From Chryseobacterium sp. StRB126 (lineage in GTDB: Bacteria; Bacteroidota; Bacteroidia; Flavobacteriales; Weeksellaceae), in the NCBI RefSeq assembly GCF_000829375.1, contig NZ_AP014624.1, positions 992,001 to 1,056,000 of the forward strand: a DNA stretch of 64,000 bases, read 5' to 3'. Within the stretch, counting starts at the first letter, position 1. Every line of letters begins with the position of its first letter. Both the position numbers and the translations under genes were made by a program. This document shows, one piece after another, positions 7,373 to 15,567 of the stretch. The notes below the pieces were generated by a model. It worked only from the letters and a program-made list of their open reading frames with translations. It ran no database searches and had not been told where the DNA came from.

Positions 7373-8860
7373 ATGATATACGGAGTAGATGTTTTTACTT
7401 TCCATGATGTTCTGGAAATATGTAAAAAACCTAATAAAGCCAAGCTGAACAAAGCCGCCAAAGACCAAATTTTAAAATCTCAGAAAAACGTACAGCAAAT
7501 TGTAGAATCCGACAGATGTGTATATGGAATCAATACAGGATTCGGGCCGTTGTGCGATACTAAAATATCAGCAGATGAAACCGCTCAGTTACAGTATAAC
7601 CTGATTATTTCACATGCAGTAGGGGTAGGAAAACCCATTGAAAAAGAACTTTCTAAAATCATGATGATTGCTAAAGTTCATGCTTTATCAAAAGGATTTT
7701 CAGGAGTTTCTCTTGATGTGATTGAGAGAATGATCCTGATGCTTGAAAAGGATATTATTCCTGTAGTTCCTGAGCAAGGGTCTGTGGGAGCATCCGGAGA
7801 TTTAGCTCCTTTAGCACATCTGGTATTACCTTTATTAGGTCTTGGACAGGTTTGGGAAGGAGATAACGTTTCGGATACCATGGAAGTATTGGAAAAAAAT
7901 AATCTTGAACCATTAATTCTTGGACCAAAAGAAGGACTAGGGTTGATTAATGGGACACAGTTTATCCTGGCACATGCAATCAAAGGCTTAGAGAAATTTG
8001 AATATCTGCTGGATCTTGCTGATATAACTGCTGCCATGAGTATTGAAGCATACAGAGGGTCTGCAAGTCCGTTCAAAAAAGAACTTCATGATATCAGACC
8101 ATTTGAAGGAAGTAAAAAAGTAGCAGCAAGAATGCTTAAATTTCTGAAAGGATCAGAGAATATGAAAGCTCACGAAGACTGTGAAAGGGTTCAGGATCCT
8201 TATTCTATGAGATGTGTGCCACAGGTTCACGGAGCCAGCAGAAATGCGTTTGAACATCTTAAACATATGGCAGAAACAGAATTAAATTCTGTAACCGATA
8301 ACCCAATTGTATTAAGTGCAGAAGAATCTATCTCTGGAGGAAATTTCCACGGGCAGCTGATGGCTTTACCATTAGATTATGCAACCCTTGCAGCTGCTGA
8401 ATTAGGAAATATTTCAGACAGAAGAAGTTATTTACTATTGGAAGGAAAATACGGACTTCCGAGATTATTAACAGAAAGCTCGGGATTGAATTCAGGATTT
8501 ATGATCCCTCAGTATACTTCTGCAGCGTTGGTAACAGAGAATAAAACATTGTGTTTCCCGGCATCTGCAGATTCTATTCCTACAAGTTTAGGACAGGAAG
8601 ATCACGTTTCTATGGGAAGTATCTCAGGAAGAAAATTCAATCAGGTTCTTGGAAATCTGGTTAATATTTTATCGGTTGAATTAATGTTTGCAGCTCAGGG
8701 ATTGGAATTCAGAAGACCTTCAAAATGTTCTAAGATCATTGAAGAAAACTTCACGATTCTTCGCTCTAAAGTTGCTAAGCTTGAAGACGACAGATTGATA
8801 GGTCAGGATATGCTTGCCATTGCGGAGCTCATCAGGGAAAGAAAGTTTATTGTAAACTAA
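7373..8860 (+). CDS. hutH: Histidine ammonia-lyase
   Basis: 495 residues, close to the usual 500-510. It should deaminate L-histidine to urocanate using the self-formed MIO cofactor, which arises from the Ala-Ser-Gly of ASGD at residues 140-143. YGINTGFG at 51-58 supplies the catalytic tyrosine loop, and NPIV and the C-terminal EFRRPSKCS region are typical. SH at 80-81 is the usual HAL selectivity pair, but flavobacterial tyrosine ammonia-lyases can carry it too. ASGDLAPLAHL fits HAL better than TAL. No hutU, hutI or hutG lies nearby, so the rest of the pathway is elsewhere or absent. Confidence 0.85.
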   Translation: MIYGVDVFTFHDVLEICKKPNKAKLNKAAKDQILKSQKNVQQIVESDRCVYGINTGFGPLCDTKISADETAQLQYNLIISHAVGVGKPIEKELSKIMMIAKVHALSKGFSGVSLDVIERMILMLEKDIIPVVPEQGSVGASGDLAPLAHLVLPLLGLGQVWEGDNVSDTMEVLEKNNLEPLILGPKEGLGLINGTQFILAHAIKGLEKFEYLLDLADITAAMSIEAYRGSASPFKKELHDIRPFEGSKKVAARMLKFLKGSENMKAHEDCERVQDPYSMRCVPQVHGASRNAFEHLKHMAETELNSVTDNPIVLSAEESISGGNFHGQLMALPLDYATLAAAELGNISDRRSYLLLEGKYGLPRLLTESSGLNSGFMIPQYTSAALVTENKTLCFPASADSIPTSLGQEDHVSMGSISGRKFNQVLGNLVNILSVELMFAAQGLEFRRPSKCSKIIEENFTILRSKVAKLEDDRLIGQDMLAIAELIRERKFIVN

Positions 8861-8872
8861 TCAAATAAAACT

Positions 8873-8903
8873 GAAAAGCTTCCGAAAGGGAGCTTTTCTA
8901 TTT
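8873..8903 (+). terminator. Rho-independent terminator after hutH
   Basis: GAAAAGCT (8873-8880) pairs with AGCTTTTC (8891-8898), extended inward by CC/GG pairs around a GAAA tetraloop. A T-rich tail follows. Confidence 0.8.
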
Positions 8904-9014
8904 TACTCTCGTAGATATTACTGATTTCATAGATTGAATAATAAGAGAGTATAATCAATATTATCTATGTAAATAAAATACAAGACGTAGATTTTAAATT
9001 TTAATGAAAAAATA

Positions 9015-9464
9015 ATGATAATACAAAGAACCGATTCCAATTCTTCAGATTTTAAAATCCTTGTGAAATCTCTTGATGCCAACCTTGCCGAACATAATGG
9101 AGATGATGATGCATTTTTTGCCCAGTTTAATAAAATTGATATGATTAAAAACTGTATCGTAGTTTATATTGATAAAGTTCCTGCAGCGTGTGGTGCCTTC
9201 AAGGAATTTACAGAAGATACCGTTGAAATCAAAAGAATGTTTACGAACCCTGAGTTTAGGAAAAGAGGTTTAGGTTCTGCCATTGTAAAAGAATTGGAAA
9301 GTTGGGCTAAGGAATTAGGCTATCAAAAGGCAGTTCTTGAAACTTCCAAGGACCTTACCAATGCAATTTCTGTATATGAAAAAAATGGATTCCAAAAAAT
9401 TCCTAATTATGGACAGTACATTGGGGTAGAGAGCAGTGTATGTTTTGAGAAAGAATTGAAATAG
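9015..9464 (+). CDS. GNAT-family acetyltransferase
   Basis: A 149-residue single-domain GNAT protein. EIKRMFTNPEFRKRGLGSAIV carries the beta4 strand and the acetyl-CoA loop RKRGLG (82-87). LETSKDLTNAISVYEKNGF is the conserved C-terminal helix that ends next to the cofactor. Such enzymes acetylate amines on antibiotics, metabolites or protein termini, and the substrate here is unknown. It is transcribed on its own. The preceding 150 bases are AT-rich and contain no match to TAnnTTTG that I can find. Confidence 0.82.
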   Translation: MIIQRTDSNSSDFKILVKSLDANLAEHNGDDDAFFAQFNKIDMIKNCIVVYIDKVPAACGAFKEFTEDTVEIKRMFTNPEFRKRGLGSAIVKELESWAKELGYQKAVLETSKDLTNAISVYEKNGFQKIPNYGQYIGVESSVCFEKELK

Positions 9465-9495
9465 GAAAATAATACTTCAGTTGAAGGAGTTGAAA

Positions 9496-9550
9496 TTCCC
9501 GTTCTCTGGAGGAGTACCAAAAATTCAAAGAATTTTTGACAGGGTGGTCT
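9496..9550 (+). repeat. Dispersed hairpin repeat, GGGTGG family (copy 1)
   Basis: The copy starts TTCCCGTTCTCTGGAGGAG and includes the hairpin AAAAATTC-AAA-GAATTTTT followed by GACAGGGTGG. Related copies lie at 22516-22561 and, inverted, at 56069-56128. All three are intergenic. Confidence 0.6.
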
Positions 9551-9713
9551 GTTTTATCTATAATTTATACTAATATTCATTAAAAATCACTTATTTAAGA
9601 ATATTAAACTATTATCTTCAAAATTAATATTCATATAATGCTAAATTCACTTTTTTAAAACTTTTAATTCTCATGAAAGTGTTATATTGTGGCTCCAATC
9701 AAAATTATAACAT

Positions 9714-11195
9714 ATGAAAAAAAGTGTATTTTTCCTGGCATTATTTTTTGCCTTAAACTCCTGTACACAGGAAGAACTTCGCAATGAGAGTTCAAATATT
9801 GAAATGTCTCAGAAAACTCCGTTAACGGAAAAACAAATCAATGAAAGGATCAATCAGGCTATAAAAAAGGATGGAGCTTTCAATTGGAAGAACGAATCTG
9901 ATCATTTTCTTTGGAGTGCCATTTTCCGTGGCAACAGAATGGTATCTATTGGATTTGGTTCATCCAAAGACGATTTTGACAGAAGTAAATCTCCGGATAA
10001 CAAAAATATGGAAGAAGAGATTTTAAATCTCATTGAAAAATATGAAGGGAGAGGATCTGCAAGATTTCTCTTGAATTCTGATAAATATCTTAACCAGATG
10101 GATGTTACCATCGAAAAGGAGGAAACTATAACAGCTCTTCGCCAGATGAAGAACATCCGGTATGTAGAACCTGCAGACTATCATTATTTCGAAAACGAAG
10201 CTAAATACAATACCACCGCAAAATCTTCAGGCAGCGGTTCTTCAGGATGTGGTTTTTCCACAGCTACTTTAAGTGCGGTAGATTATACCTCCACAACGCC
10301 AAGTGCAAAAATTCCGTGGGCATTTACCCAACATAATATCCCTGATGCCTGGAGTTACAGTACCGGAGCTGGAGTCACTATCGGTCTTATTGATACAGGA
10401 GTTTCTCCGGATCAGTCTTTATTGGGATCCAGCTTTAATAATGGAGCATCGTCAGGAAGAACGATCAGTAAATTCGGGGTTTATAATTCTGATGGTTCCG
10501 CGGATCAGTGCGGGCACGGAACTAAAATGGCTTCTGTAATGACTGCTCCTAGAAACAATGCAGGACTTCCAGTAGGAGTTGCTTATAATGCAAATCTTAT
10601 CGCTTATCGTGCTGCCGAAAATGTTGTACTGGAAACTTCCAGTGAACAAAATGGTGTGAAAACTGCATTTACAGAATTAGGAAATAATACCACTGTAAAG
10701 ATCATCTCTATGTCTATGGGGCATATTTTTTCAGTAGGAAAAATTGAGGATGGAGTGAAATATGCTTATGCCAGAGGAAAACTGATTTTCTGTGCAGGAG
10801 GAACCTCTACCAGCTTTACAAATTTTGTAGGTGTTATTTTCCCAGCTTCAATGTCTGAAACGCAAGCTATAACTGGGGTAAAAGAAGGTACATCCAACCA
10901 AAAATGTGATGTTTGCCACTCTGGAAGCCAGATTGATTTTACTTTCCAAATGGAAAGATCGTCAGGAAATACAGTTCCTGTTTTAAGTTATTATAACGGA
11001 CAGGCTGATTATGTAGGCGGATCTTCAGTAGCAACAGCTGCTACTGCAGGAATTGCAGCGCTGGTTTGGGCTAAAAATCCATCATGGACCAGAGATCAGG
11101 TGCTTAATAAAATGAGACAGTCGGCAACGTATTATCCAACTGTTAATTCAAGTTATGGTTATGGAAACATTAATGTCTTGAAAGCAGTACAGTAA
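9714..11195 (+). CDS. Subtilisin-like S8 peptidase lipoprotein
   Basis: 493 residues. A type II signal peptide ends at LNSC (Cys17), and the residues after the cysteine, TQEE, are acidic, as in some Bacteroidetes surface-export signals. Residues 105-160 (ending QMKNIRYVEPADYHYF) look like an I9-type propeptide. The S8 catalytic domain follows, with Asp227 in LIDTGV, His268 in CGHGT and Ser438 in GGSSVATAA. The oxyanion-hole block that normally reads AAGN reads CAGG (360-363), so the usual Asn is missing. It is probably a surface-anchored protease, or a substrate-binding relative if the change abolishes activity. Confidence 0.85.
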   Translation: MKKSVFFLALFFALNSCTQEELRNESSNIEMSQKTPLTEKQINERINQAIKKDGAFNWKNESDHFLWSAIFRGNRMVSIGFGSSKDDFDRSKSPDNKNMEEEILNLIEKYEGRGSARFLLNSDKYLNQMDVTIEKEETITALRQMKNIRYVEPADYHYFENEAKYNTTAKSSGSGSSGCGFSTATLSAVDYTSTTPSAKIPWAFTQHNIPDAWSYSTGAGVTIGLIDTGVSPDQSLLGSSFNNGASSGRTISKFGVYNSDGSADQCGHGTKMASVMTAPRNNAGLPVGVAYNANLIAYRAAENVVLETSSEQNGVKTAFTELGNNTTVKIISMSMGHIFSVGKIEDGVKYAYARGKLIFCAGGTSTSFTNFVGVIFPASMSETQAITGVKEGTSNQKCDVCHSGSQIDFTFQMERSSGNTVPVLSYYNGQADYVGGSSVATAATAGIAALVWAKNPSWTRDQVLNKMRQSATYYPTVNSSYGYGNINVLKAVQ

Positions 11196-11220
11196 ATAAA
11201 TAATAATACTAAAAAAAAGA

Positions 11221-11256
11221 AAAGGAAACATCTCAGCTGAAGTGTTTCCTTTTTAT
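11221..11256 (+). terminator. Terminator after the S8 peptidase gene
   Basis: AAAGGAAACA (11221-11230) pairs with TGTTTCCTTT (11243-11252), followed by T residues. The upstream A tract lets it work in both directions, serving the convergent dioxygenase gene as well. Confidence 0.75.
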
Positions 11257-11268
11257 TATAATATCACA

Positions 11269-12096
11269 TTATCCTATTCTTACGCTTGTCATACTCAGCG
11301 AACCACCAATAAGTTCATCATTAAATAGGACTAATTCTTCAGCCTGATCCTTTAACCCTAAAGTGTAGATCAAGGGTAAATAGTGGTCAGGAGTAGGAAC
11401 AGCGTACTGTAAGGAAGTTCCCTGTTTATGATAATCAATAATCTGCTGAAAATTGCCATCCAGAAGCCAATTGTTGGTTTTTTCACGGGCTTCTATCGCC
11501 CAGTCCCAACCAGCTCCTACAGTATTGATGTTCTTCCAATCGATCATACGCAGGTTATGAACAATATTTCCACTTCCTATAATCAGAATTCCTTTCTCAC
11601 GAAGCTTATTCAGCCTTTTGGCAAGGTCATAATGGTATTGTGGAGGTTTTGTATAATCAATGCTCAGTTGGATTACCGGAATATTGGCATCAGGATATAA
11701 GTGTTTGATAACAGACCATGCCCCATGATCCAACCCCCAATTATAATCTTCTTTCACTTCTGCAGGTAATAGAAGTTCAGCAGTCTCTTTGGCGAGTTCC
11801 GGACTTCCGGGAGCGGGGTATTGCACTTCAAATAATTCCTTCGGGAATCCATAAAAATCATGGATGGTTTTGGGCATTTCCATAGCGGTAACGAAAGTTC
11901 CAGGCGTATACCAATGTGCCGAAATACATAGGATAGCATTCGGTTTTGGAATCTCAGTGGCTGTCTTGCGGAATCCCTGTACAAATTGGTTTTCTTCAAT
12001 AGCATTCATCGGAGAACCGTGCCCAAGGAATAAAACCGGCATTCTCTGTGTATTGTTGAAACTTTCACTTATATTTTGAAGATCGTTGAGGTTCAT
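11269..12096 (-). CDS. ygiD: 4,5-DOPA-extradiol-dioxygenase-family protein (YgiD-like)
   Basis: 275 residues of the class III extradiol ring-cleaving dioxygenase fold (LigB superfamily). FLGHGSPMNA carries metal-ligand His26, ISAHWYTPGTF carries His61, GSGNIVHNLR carries a third conserved His, and PTPDHYLPLIY carries the catalytic C-terminal His. E. coli YgiD is a zinc-dependent DOPA 4,5-dioxygenase. The physiological substrate in flavobacteria is unknown, and I infer only ring cleavage of a catechol. It is cytoplasmic, without a signal peptide, and lies 82 bases from the start of a YceI gene on the same side. Confidence 0.88.
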   Translation of the reverse strand: MNLNDLQNISESFNNTQRMPVLFLGHGSPMNAIEENQFVQGFRKTATEIPKPNAILCISAHWYTPGTFVTAMEMPKTIHDFYGFPKELFEVQYPAPGSPELAKETAELLLPAEVKEDYNWGLDHGAWSVIKHLYPDANIPVIQLSIDYTKPPQYHYDLAKRLNKLREKGILIIGSGNIVHNLRMIDWKNINTVGAGWDWAIEAREKTNNWLLDGNFQQIIDYHKQGTSLQYAVPTPDHYLPLIYTLGLKDQAEELVLFNDELIGGSLSMTSVRIG

Positions 12097-12178
12097 AAGG
12101 ATTGAATATTAATAAAAAAGAAAAGGTCCAAGGTTTTTTAGTAAAAATCCCTGAACCCTTTATAATGTATGTTATCAA

Positions 12179-12691
12179 TTACGCTTGTTTTACAAACTGT
12201 AATTCACCAGCGATTTTTACATCATCACTTACCATTACACCTCCTGCTTCAAGAGCTGCATTCCAGTTCAGTCCGAAATCTTTTCTGCTGATTTTTCCTT
12301 CAAAAGAGAAACCTGCTTTTGTATTTCCCCATGGGTCTACATTAATTCCACCAAAGTCTACATCTAATGATACAGGTTTTGTAATTCCGTTGATCGTAAG
12401 GTTTCCTACCACTTCATTGTTCAGGTTCAGAGAATCAAAAGTGATGGTTGGATGAGCTTCAGCATTGAAGAACTCAGCAGACTTTAAGTGATTATCTCTG
12501 TCAGTATTATTAGTGAATACAGAATCCGTTTGGATAGTAGCTGTAGTTTTAGCGTTTGCAAAGAATTCATCTTCAGATTCAATTTCAGCTGTGAAAGTTC
12601 TGAAGCTTCCTTTTACATTAGAAATCATCATGTGTTTTACTTTGAAAGTAATCTCACTATGTGTTGGGTCTAAAATCCATTTTGTTGCCAT
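12179..12691 (-). CDS. YceI-family lipocalin-like protein
   Basis: 170 residues covering the whole YceI domain: WILDPTHSEITFKVKHMMISNVKGSF at the start, TDRDNHLKSAEFFNAEAHPTITF in the middle and DFGLNWNAALEAGGVMVSDDVKI near the end. YceI proteins form a lipocalin-like barrel that binds polyisoprenoids or other long amphiphiles. Many are periplasmic, but this one has no signal peptide and is probably cytoplasmic, as is common for flavobacterial paralogues. A minus-strand -7 box TAAATTTG lies at 12727-12734, giving a leader of about 30 bases. Confidence 0.9.
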   Translation of the reverse strand: MATKWILDPTHSEITFKVKHMMISNVKGSFRTFTAEIESEDEFFANAKTTATIQTDSVFTNNTDRDNHLKSAEFFNAEAHPTITFDSLNLNNEVVGNLTINGITKPVSLDVDFGGINVDPWGNTKAGFSFEGKISRKDFGLNWNAALEAGGVMVSDDVKIAGELQFVKQA

Positions 12692-13046
12692 TGTAATTTT
12701 GTATTTTTTTGTTATTATTAATGATGCAAATTTAGAACAGAGAGCATATACGAGTCATTGATATAGGATAAGAAATGAAATAATCTCATTTGAATGATGA
12801 ATTTCCTTTTTTACTTTGTTATACTCAATCTATTTTATCGCGGATAAAATCCTTGCGTCTTAAAAACATACTTTTTTAAACCAACTTTGCGTCTTCGTGT
12901 TTCCCCAACTAGCAACACAAAATTCTACTATTAAGTTAAGAAATAATTTCTATCAATGTATTAATTCCATTTTATGAATGTTTTATTTTAACGTTTCTTA
13001 ACGGATGGTTTTTATTTCTTATTTTTGAGGGATTCAATTTTATACA
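12692..13046. other. Gene-free 355 bases: YceI promoter, repeat fragment, S9 peptidase promoter
   Basis: This gap between divergent genes holds the YceI -7 box (12727-12734, minus), a fragment of a dispersed palindromic repeat (12832-12909) and a plus-strand TATTTTTG box (13020-13027) 19 bases before the S9 peptidase start. No reading frame of note is visible. Confidence 0.65.
12832..12909 (-). repeat. Dispersed GATTTTATC palindrome repeat (copy 1, fragment)
   Basis: Read on the minus strand the copy runs from GTTGGGGAA through ACGCAAAG to CAAGGATTTTATC, CGC and GATAAAAT. It aligns over about 80 bases with the left part of the element at 15219-15454 and more weakly with 42467-42516. Confidence 0.65.
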
Positions 13047-15185
13047 ATGAAATTACATAAATTTTCTTTATTGATGCTTGTTTTGGGTAGCTCAGCATTT
13101 GCCCAGACGCAGAAGTTTACAATGGCGGAGGCTGTAAATGGAATGAGAACCAACCTTGCCGTGAAAAATATTTCACAGTTTTCATGGTCTGCAGACGGGA
13201 AATCCTATATTCAGTCTGTAAAAGGCGGATATCTGGCTACAGATTTAAAAACAAACAAACAGGATACGCTGATATCTCTGACGCAGCTGAACAGACAGTT
13301 TGCAGATAATAAACTGAAATCTGTCCCTTCTATTAAGTTCACAGGAACATCTAGTGGATATTTCAATACAAATGGGAAGATGTTCTGGATTGAAAAATCT
13401 GGAAACGACTGGAAAGTAAAGAATTCAGCTACCATAGATCAGGATGCTGCTAATGTAAAAATGTTTGGTGATGGGCAGACTTTTGCCTTTACAGCAAAGA
13501 ATAATTTATTTGTTAATAAAAACGGGAAAACCATAGCCGTTACCAATGAAGCTAATGAGAATATCATCAGCGGTCAAACTGTTCACAGAAATGAATTTGG
13601 GATTGATACCGGAATTTTCCCGGCACCAAACTCTGAAAGTGTAGCATTCTATAAAATGGATCAGACGATGGTGGCAGACTACCCAATTATTGACTGGTCT
13701 GTAACCCCAGCTGTAAACCACAACATCAAATACCCAATGGCTGGGCAAACTTCTCATCAGGTAACATTAGGGGTTTTCAATATCAAAACTCAGAATACAA
13801 CTTTCCTGAAGATTGATGGTGAAAAAGACCAATACCTGACGGCAGTTACCTGGAGCCCTGATTCAAAATATATTTTTGTAGGAGTACTAAACAGAGGGCA
13901 GAATCACATGAAGATGAACCAATATGATGCTGCTACAGGGACTCTGGTAAAAACCTTATTTGAAGAAACAGATAATAAATATGTAGAACCCCAGCACCCG
14001 CTTACGTTCTTCCCGAATTCAAATACGGATTTCATCTGGCAGAGCCAGAGAACAGGATACAATCATCTGTTCCATTACAATCTTGAAAAAGGATTGGTTG
14101 CTCAGATCACAAAAGGGGACTGGCTGGTCACTGAGGTTTTAGGATTTAATGAAAAGAAAAAAGAAATTTTCTTTACTTCTACCAAAGAAACTCCTTTGGA
14201 AAGACATTTATATAAGATCAACTGGGCAAACTTCAAGATGGAAAGATTGGACGCTGCTGAAGGAATGCATTTTGGAGTCCTAAGCAATGATGGAAATTAT
14301 ATCTATGATGCTTACAGTAATGGAAATACACCTAGAGTAGGAAATATTATTAATACTTCGAATTTAAAAACGACCAATATTCTTACTTCTGAAAATCCAT
14401 TAAAGAATTATCAGAGACCGGAAATTAAAAATGTAGAATTAAAGGCTGATGACGGAACTCCTTTATATGGAAAGATCATCTTGCCAACGAACTTTGATCC
14501 GAACAAAAAATACCCAACCATTGTTTATCTGTACAACGGACCGCACTTACAGCTGATTACAAACAGCTTCCCAGCTTCCGGAAATCTTTGGTATGAATAT
14601 ATGGCTCAAAACGGATATATTATCTTCACAATGGACGGAAGAGGTTCTGCCAACCGTGGAATGAAGTTTGAGCAGGCTGTTTTCAGAAACCTGGGAACAA
14701 CGGAGATGAACGACCAAATGAAAGGAGTTGACTATCTTAAATCCCTTCCTTACGTAGATGGTGACAGAATGGGAATTCATGGATGGAGCTTCGGTGGATT
14801 TATGACGACAAGCTTCATGCTTCGTAAACCGGATGTATTTAAAGTAGGAGTAGCTGGTGGACCGGTCATTGAATGGAATATGTATGAAATCATGTATGGA
14901 GAAAGATATATGGATACTCCACAGGAAAACCCACAAGGATATGCAACGGCTAATCTTTTAGATAAAGTTCAGAATCTGAAAGGAAAACTATTGATGATCC
15001 ACGGTGCACAAGATGATGTAGTGGTATGGCAGCATTCCATTAAGTTCATTAAATCGGCAGTGGATAATGGAGTTCAGTTAGATTACTTTGCTTATCCCGG
15101 ACATCCGCATAATGTAATTGGAAAAGACAGGGTTCACCTGATGCAGAAAATCACAGATTATTTTGATCAGTATCTGAAGAAATAA
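13047..15185 (+). CDS. Dipeptidyl-peptidase-4-like S9 peptidase
   Basis: 712 residues, the length of bacterial DPP4-like enzymes. A signal peptide ends near SSAFAQ (residue 20), placing it in the periplasm. Residues up to about 450 form the beta-propeller (DPPIV_N; note SESVAFYKMDQTMVADYP). The alpha/beta hydrolase domain follows, with Ser581 in HGWSFGG, an Asp in GAQDD (656) and a His in GHPHN (686 or 688). It should remove X-Pro or X-Ala dipeptides from peptide N-termini, supporting the protein-degrading lifestyle of this group. It is a single-gene unit with a TATTTTTG box upstream and a terminator downstream. Confidence 0.93.
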   Translation: MKLHKFSLLMLVLGSSAFAQTQKFTMAEAVNGMRTNLAVKNISQFSWSADGKSYIQSVKGGYLATDLKTNKQDTLISLTQLNRQFADNKLKSVPSIKFTGTSSGYFNTNGKMFWIEKSGNDWKVKNSATIDQDAANVKMFGDGQTFAFTAKNNLFVNKNGKTIAVTNEANENIISGQTVHRNEFGIDTGIFPAPNSESVAFYKMDQTMVADYPIIDWSVTPAVNHNIKYPMAGQTSHQVTLGVFNIKTQNTTFLKIDGEKDQYLTAVTWSPDSKYIFVGVLNRGQNHMKMNQYDAATGTLVKTLFEETDNKYVEPQHPLTFFPNSNTDFIWQSQRTGYNHLFHYNLEKGLVAQITKGDWLVTEVLGFNEKKKEIFFTSTKETPLERHLYKINWANFKMERLDAAEGMHFGVLSNDGNYIYDAYSNGNTPRVGNIINTSNLKTTNILTSENPLKNYQRPEIKNVELKADDGTPLYGKIILPTNFDPNKKYPTIVYLYNGPHLQLITNSFPASGNLWYEYMAQNGYIIFTMDGRGSANRGMKFEQAVFRNLGTTEMNDQMKGVDYLKSLPYVDGDRMGIHGWSFGGFMTTSFMLRKPDVFKVGVAGGPVIEWNMYEIMYGERYMDTPQENPQGYATANLLDKVQNLKGKLLMIHGAQDDVVVWQHSIKFIKSAVDNGVQLDYFAYPGHPHNVIGKDRVHLMQKITDYFDQYLKK

Positions 15186-15190
15186 TATTA

Positions 15191-15218
15191 AAATCCAGCC
15201 ATTTCGGTTGGATTTTTT
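15191..15218 (+). terminator. Terminator after the S9 peptidase gene
   Basis: AAATCCAGCC (15191-15200) pairs with GGTTGGATTT (15206-15215), with one G-T wobble, a five-base loop and a T run. Confidence 0.82.
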
Positions 15219-15454
15219 GTTGGGAAAACGCAAAGGGAAAAAGAGTACTTACTATGATGCTGTTTTAAGTCACAAGGATTTTATCTGTGATAAAATTGAA
15301 CACTGCTTTATAATTGCCATGGATGGACGAATAAAAAGAATTCAGGTATTCGTGGCAAAAATCAGGGTAAATTTTGTTGAAAATGTTTGATTTTCTTGCG
15401 CCTTAAAATATGCGGAATACAGTTTGAAAAAATTACGCCTTTGCGTTTTTCAAC
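15219..15454 (+). repeat. Dispersed repeat element with inverted ends and GATTTTATC palindrome (copy 2, longest)
   Basis: The left end GTTGGGAAAACGCAAAGG (15219-15236) is the near-complement of the right end CCTTTGCGTTTTTCAAC (15438-15454). Inside is the palindrome GATTTTATC-TGT-GATAAAAT (15277-15296). The left 80 bases align with 12832-12909 and weakly with 42467-42516. Confidence 0.65.
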
Positions 15455-15567
15455 CTAATAAAATTAAATTTACTAGTCTTTAAAGCATATTATCGATCTT
15501 ATCAAACATCAATGCATTTACGTTTCTATAGATGTAAATTTGCCTATATAAAATCAAAATCAACAAT

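Larger units (their letters stand above)
15186..15567. other. Gene-free 382 bases: terminator, repeat element and LLM gene promoter
   Basis: The terminator at 15191-15218 is followed directly by a repeat element with inverted ends (15219-15454). Then come about 110 AT-rich bases with a TAAATTTG -7 box at 15535-15542, before the oxidoreductase start. A 60-codon open frame at 15208-15390 lies inside the repeat and is unlikely to be a gene. Confidence 0.65.

Noticed and set aside
12102..12455. 117-codon open frame on the plus strand opposite the YceI gene
   Set aside because: YceI conservation on the minus strand explains the sequence; the plus frame shows no recognisable motif.
15208..15390. 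60-codon open frame after the S9 peptidase gene
   Set aside because: It lies inside a dispersed repeat element and starts within the terminator region.
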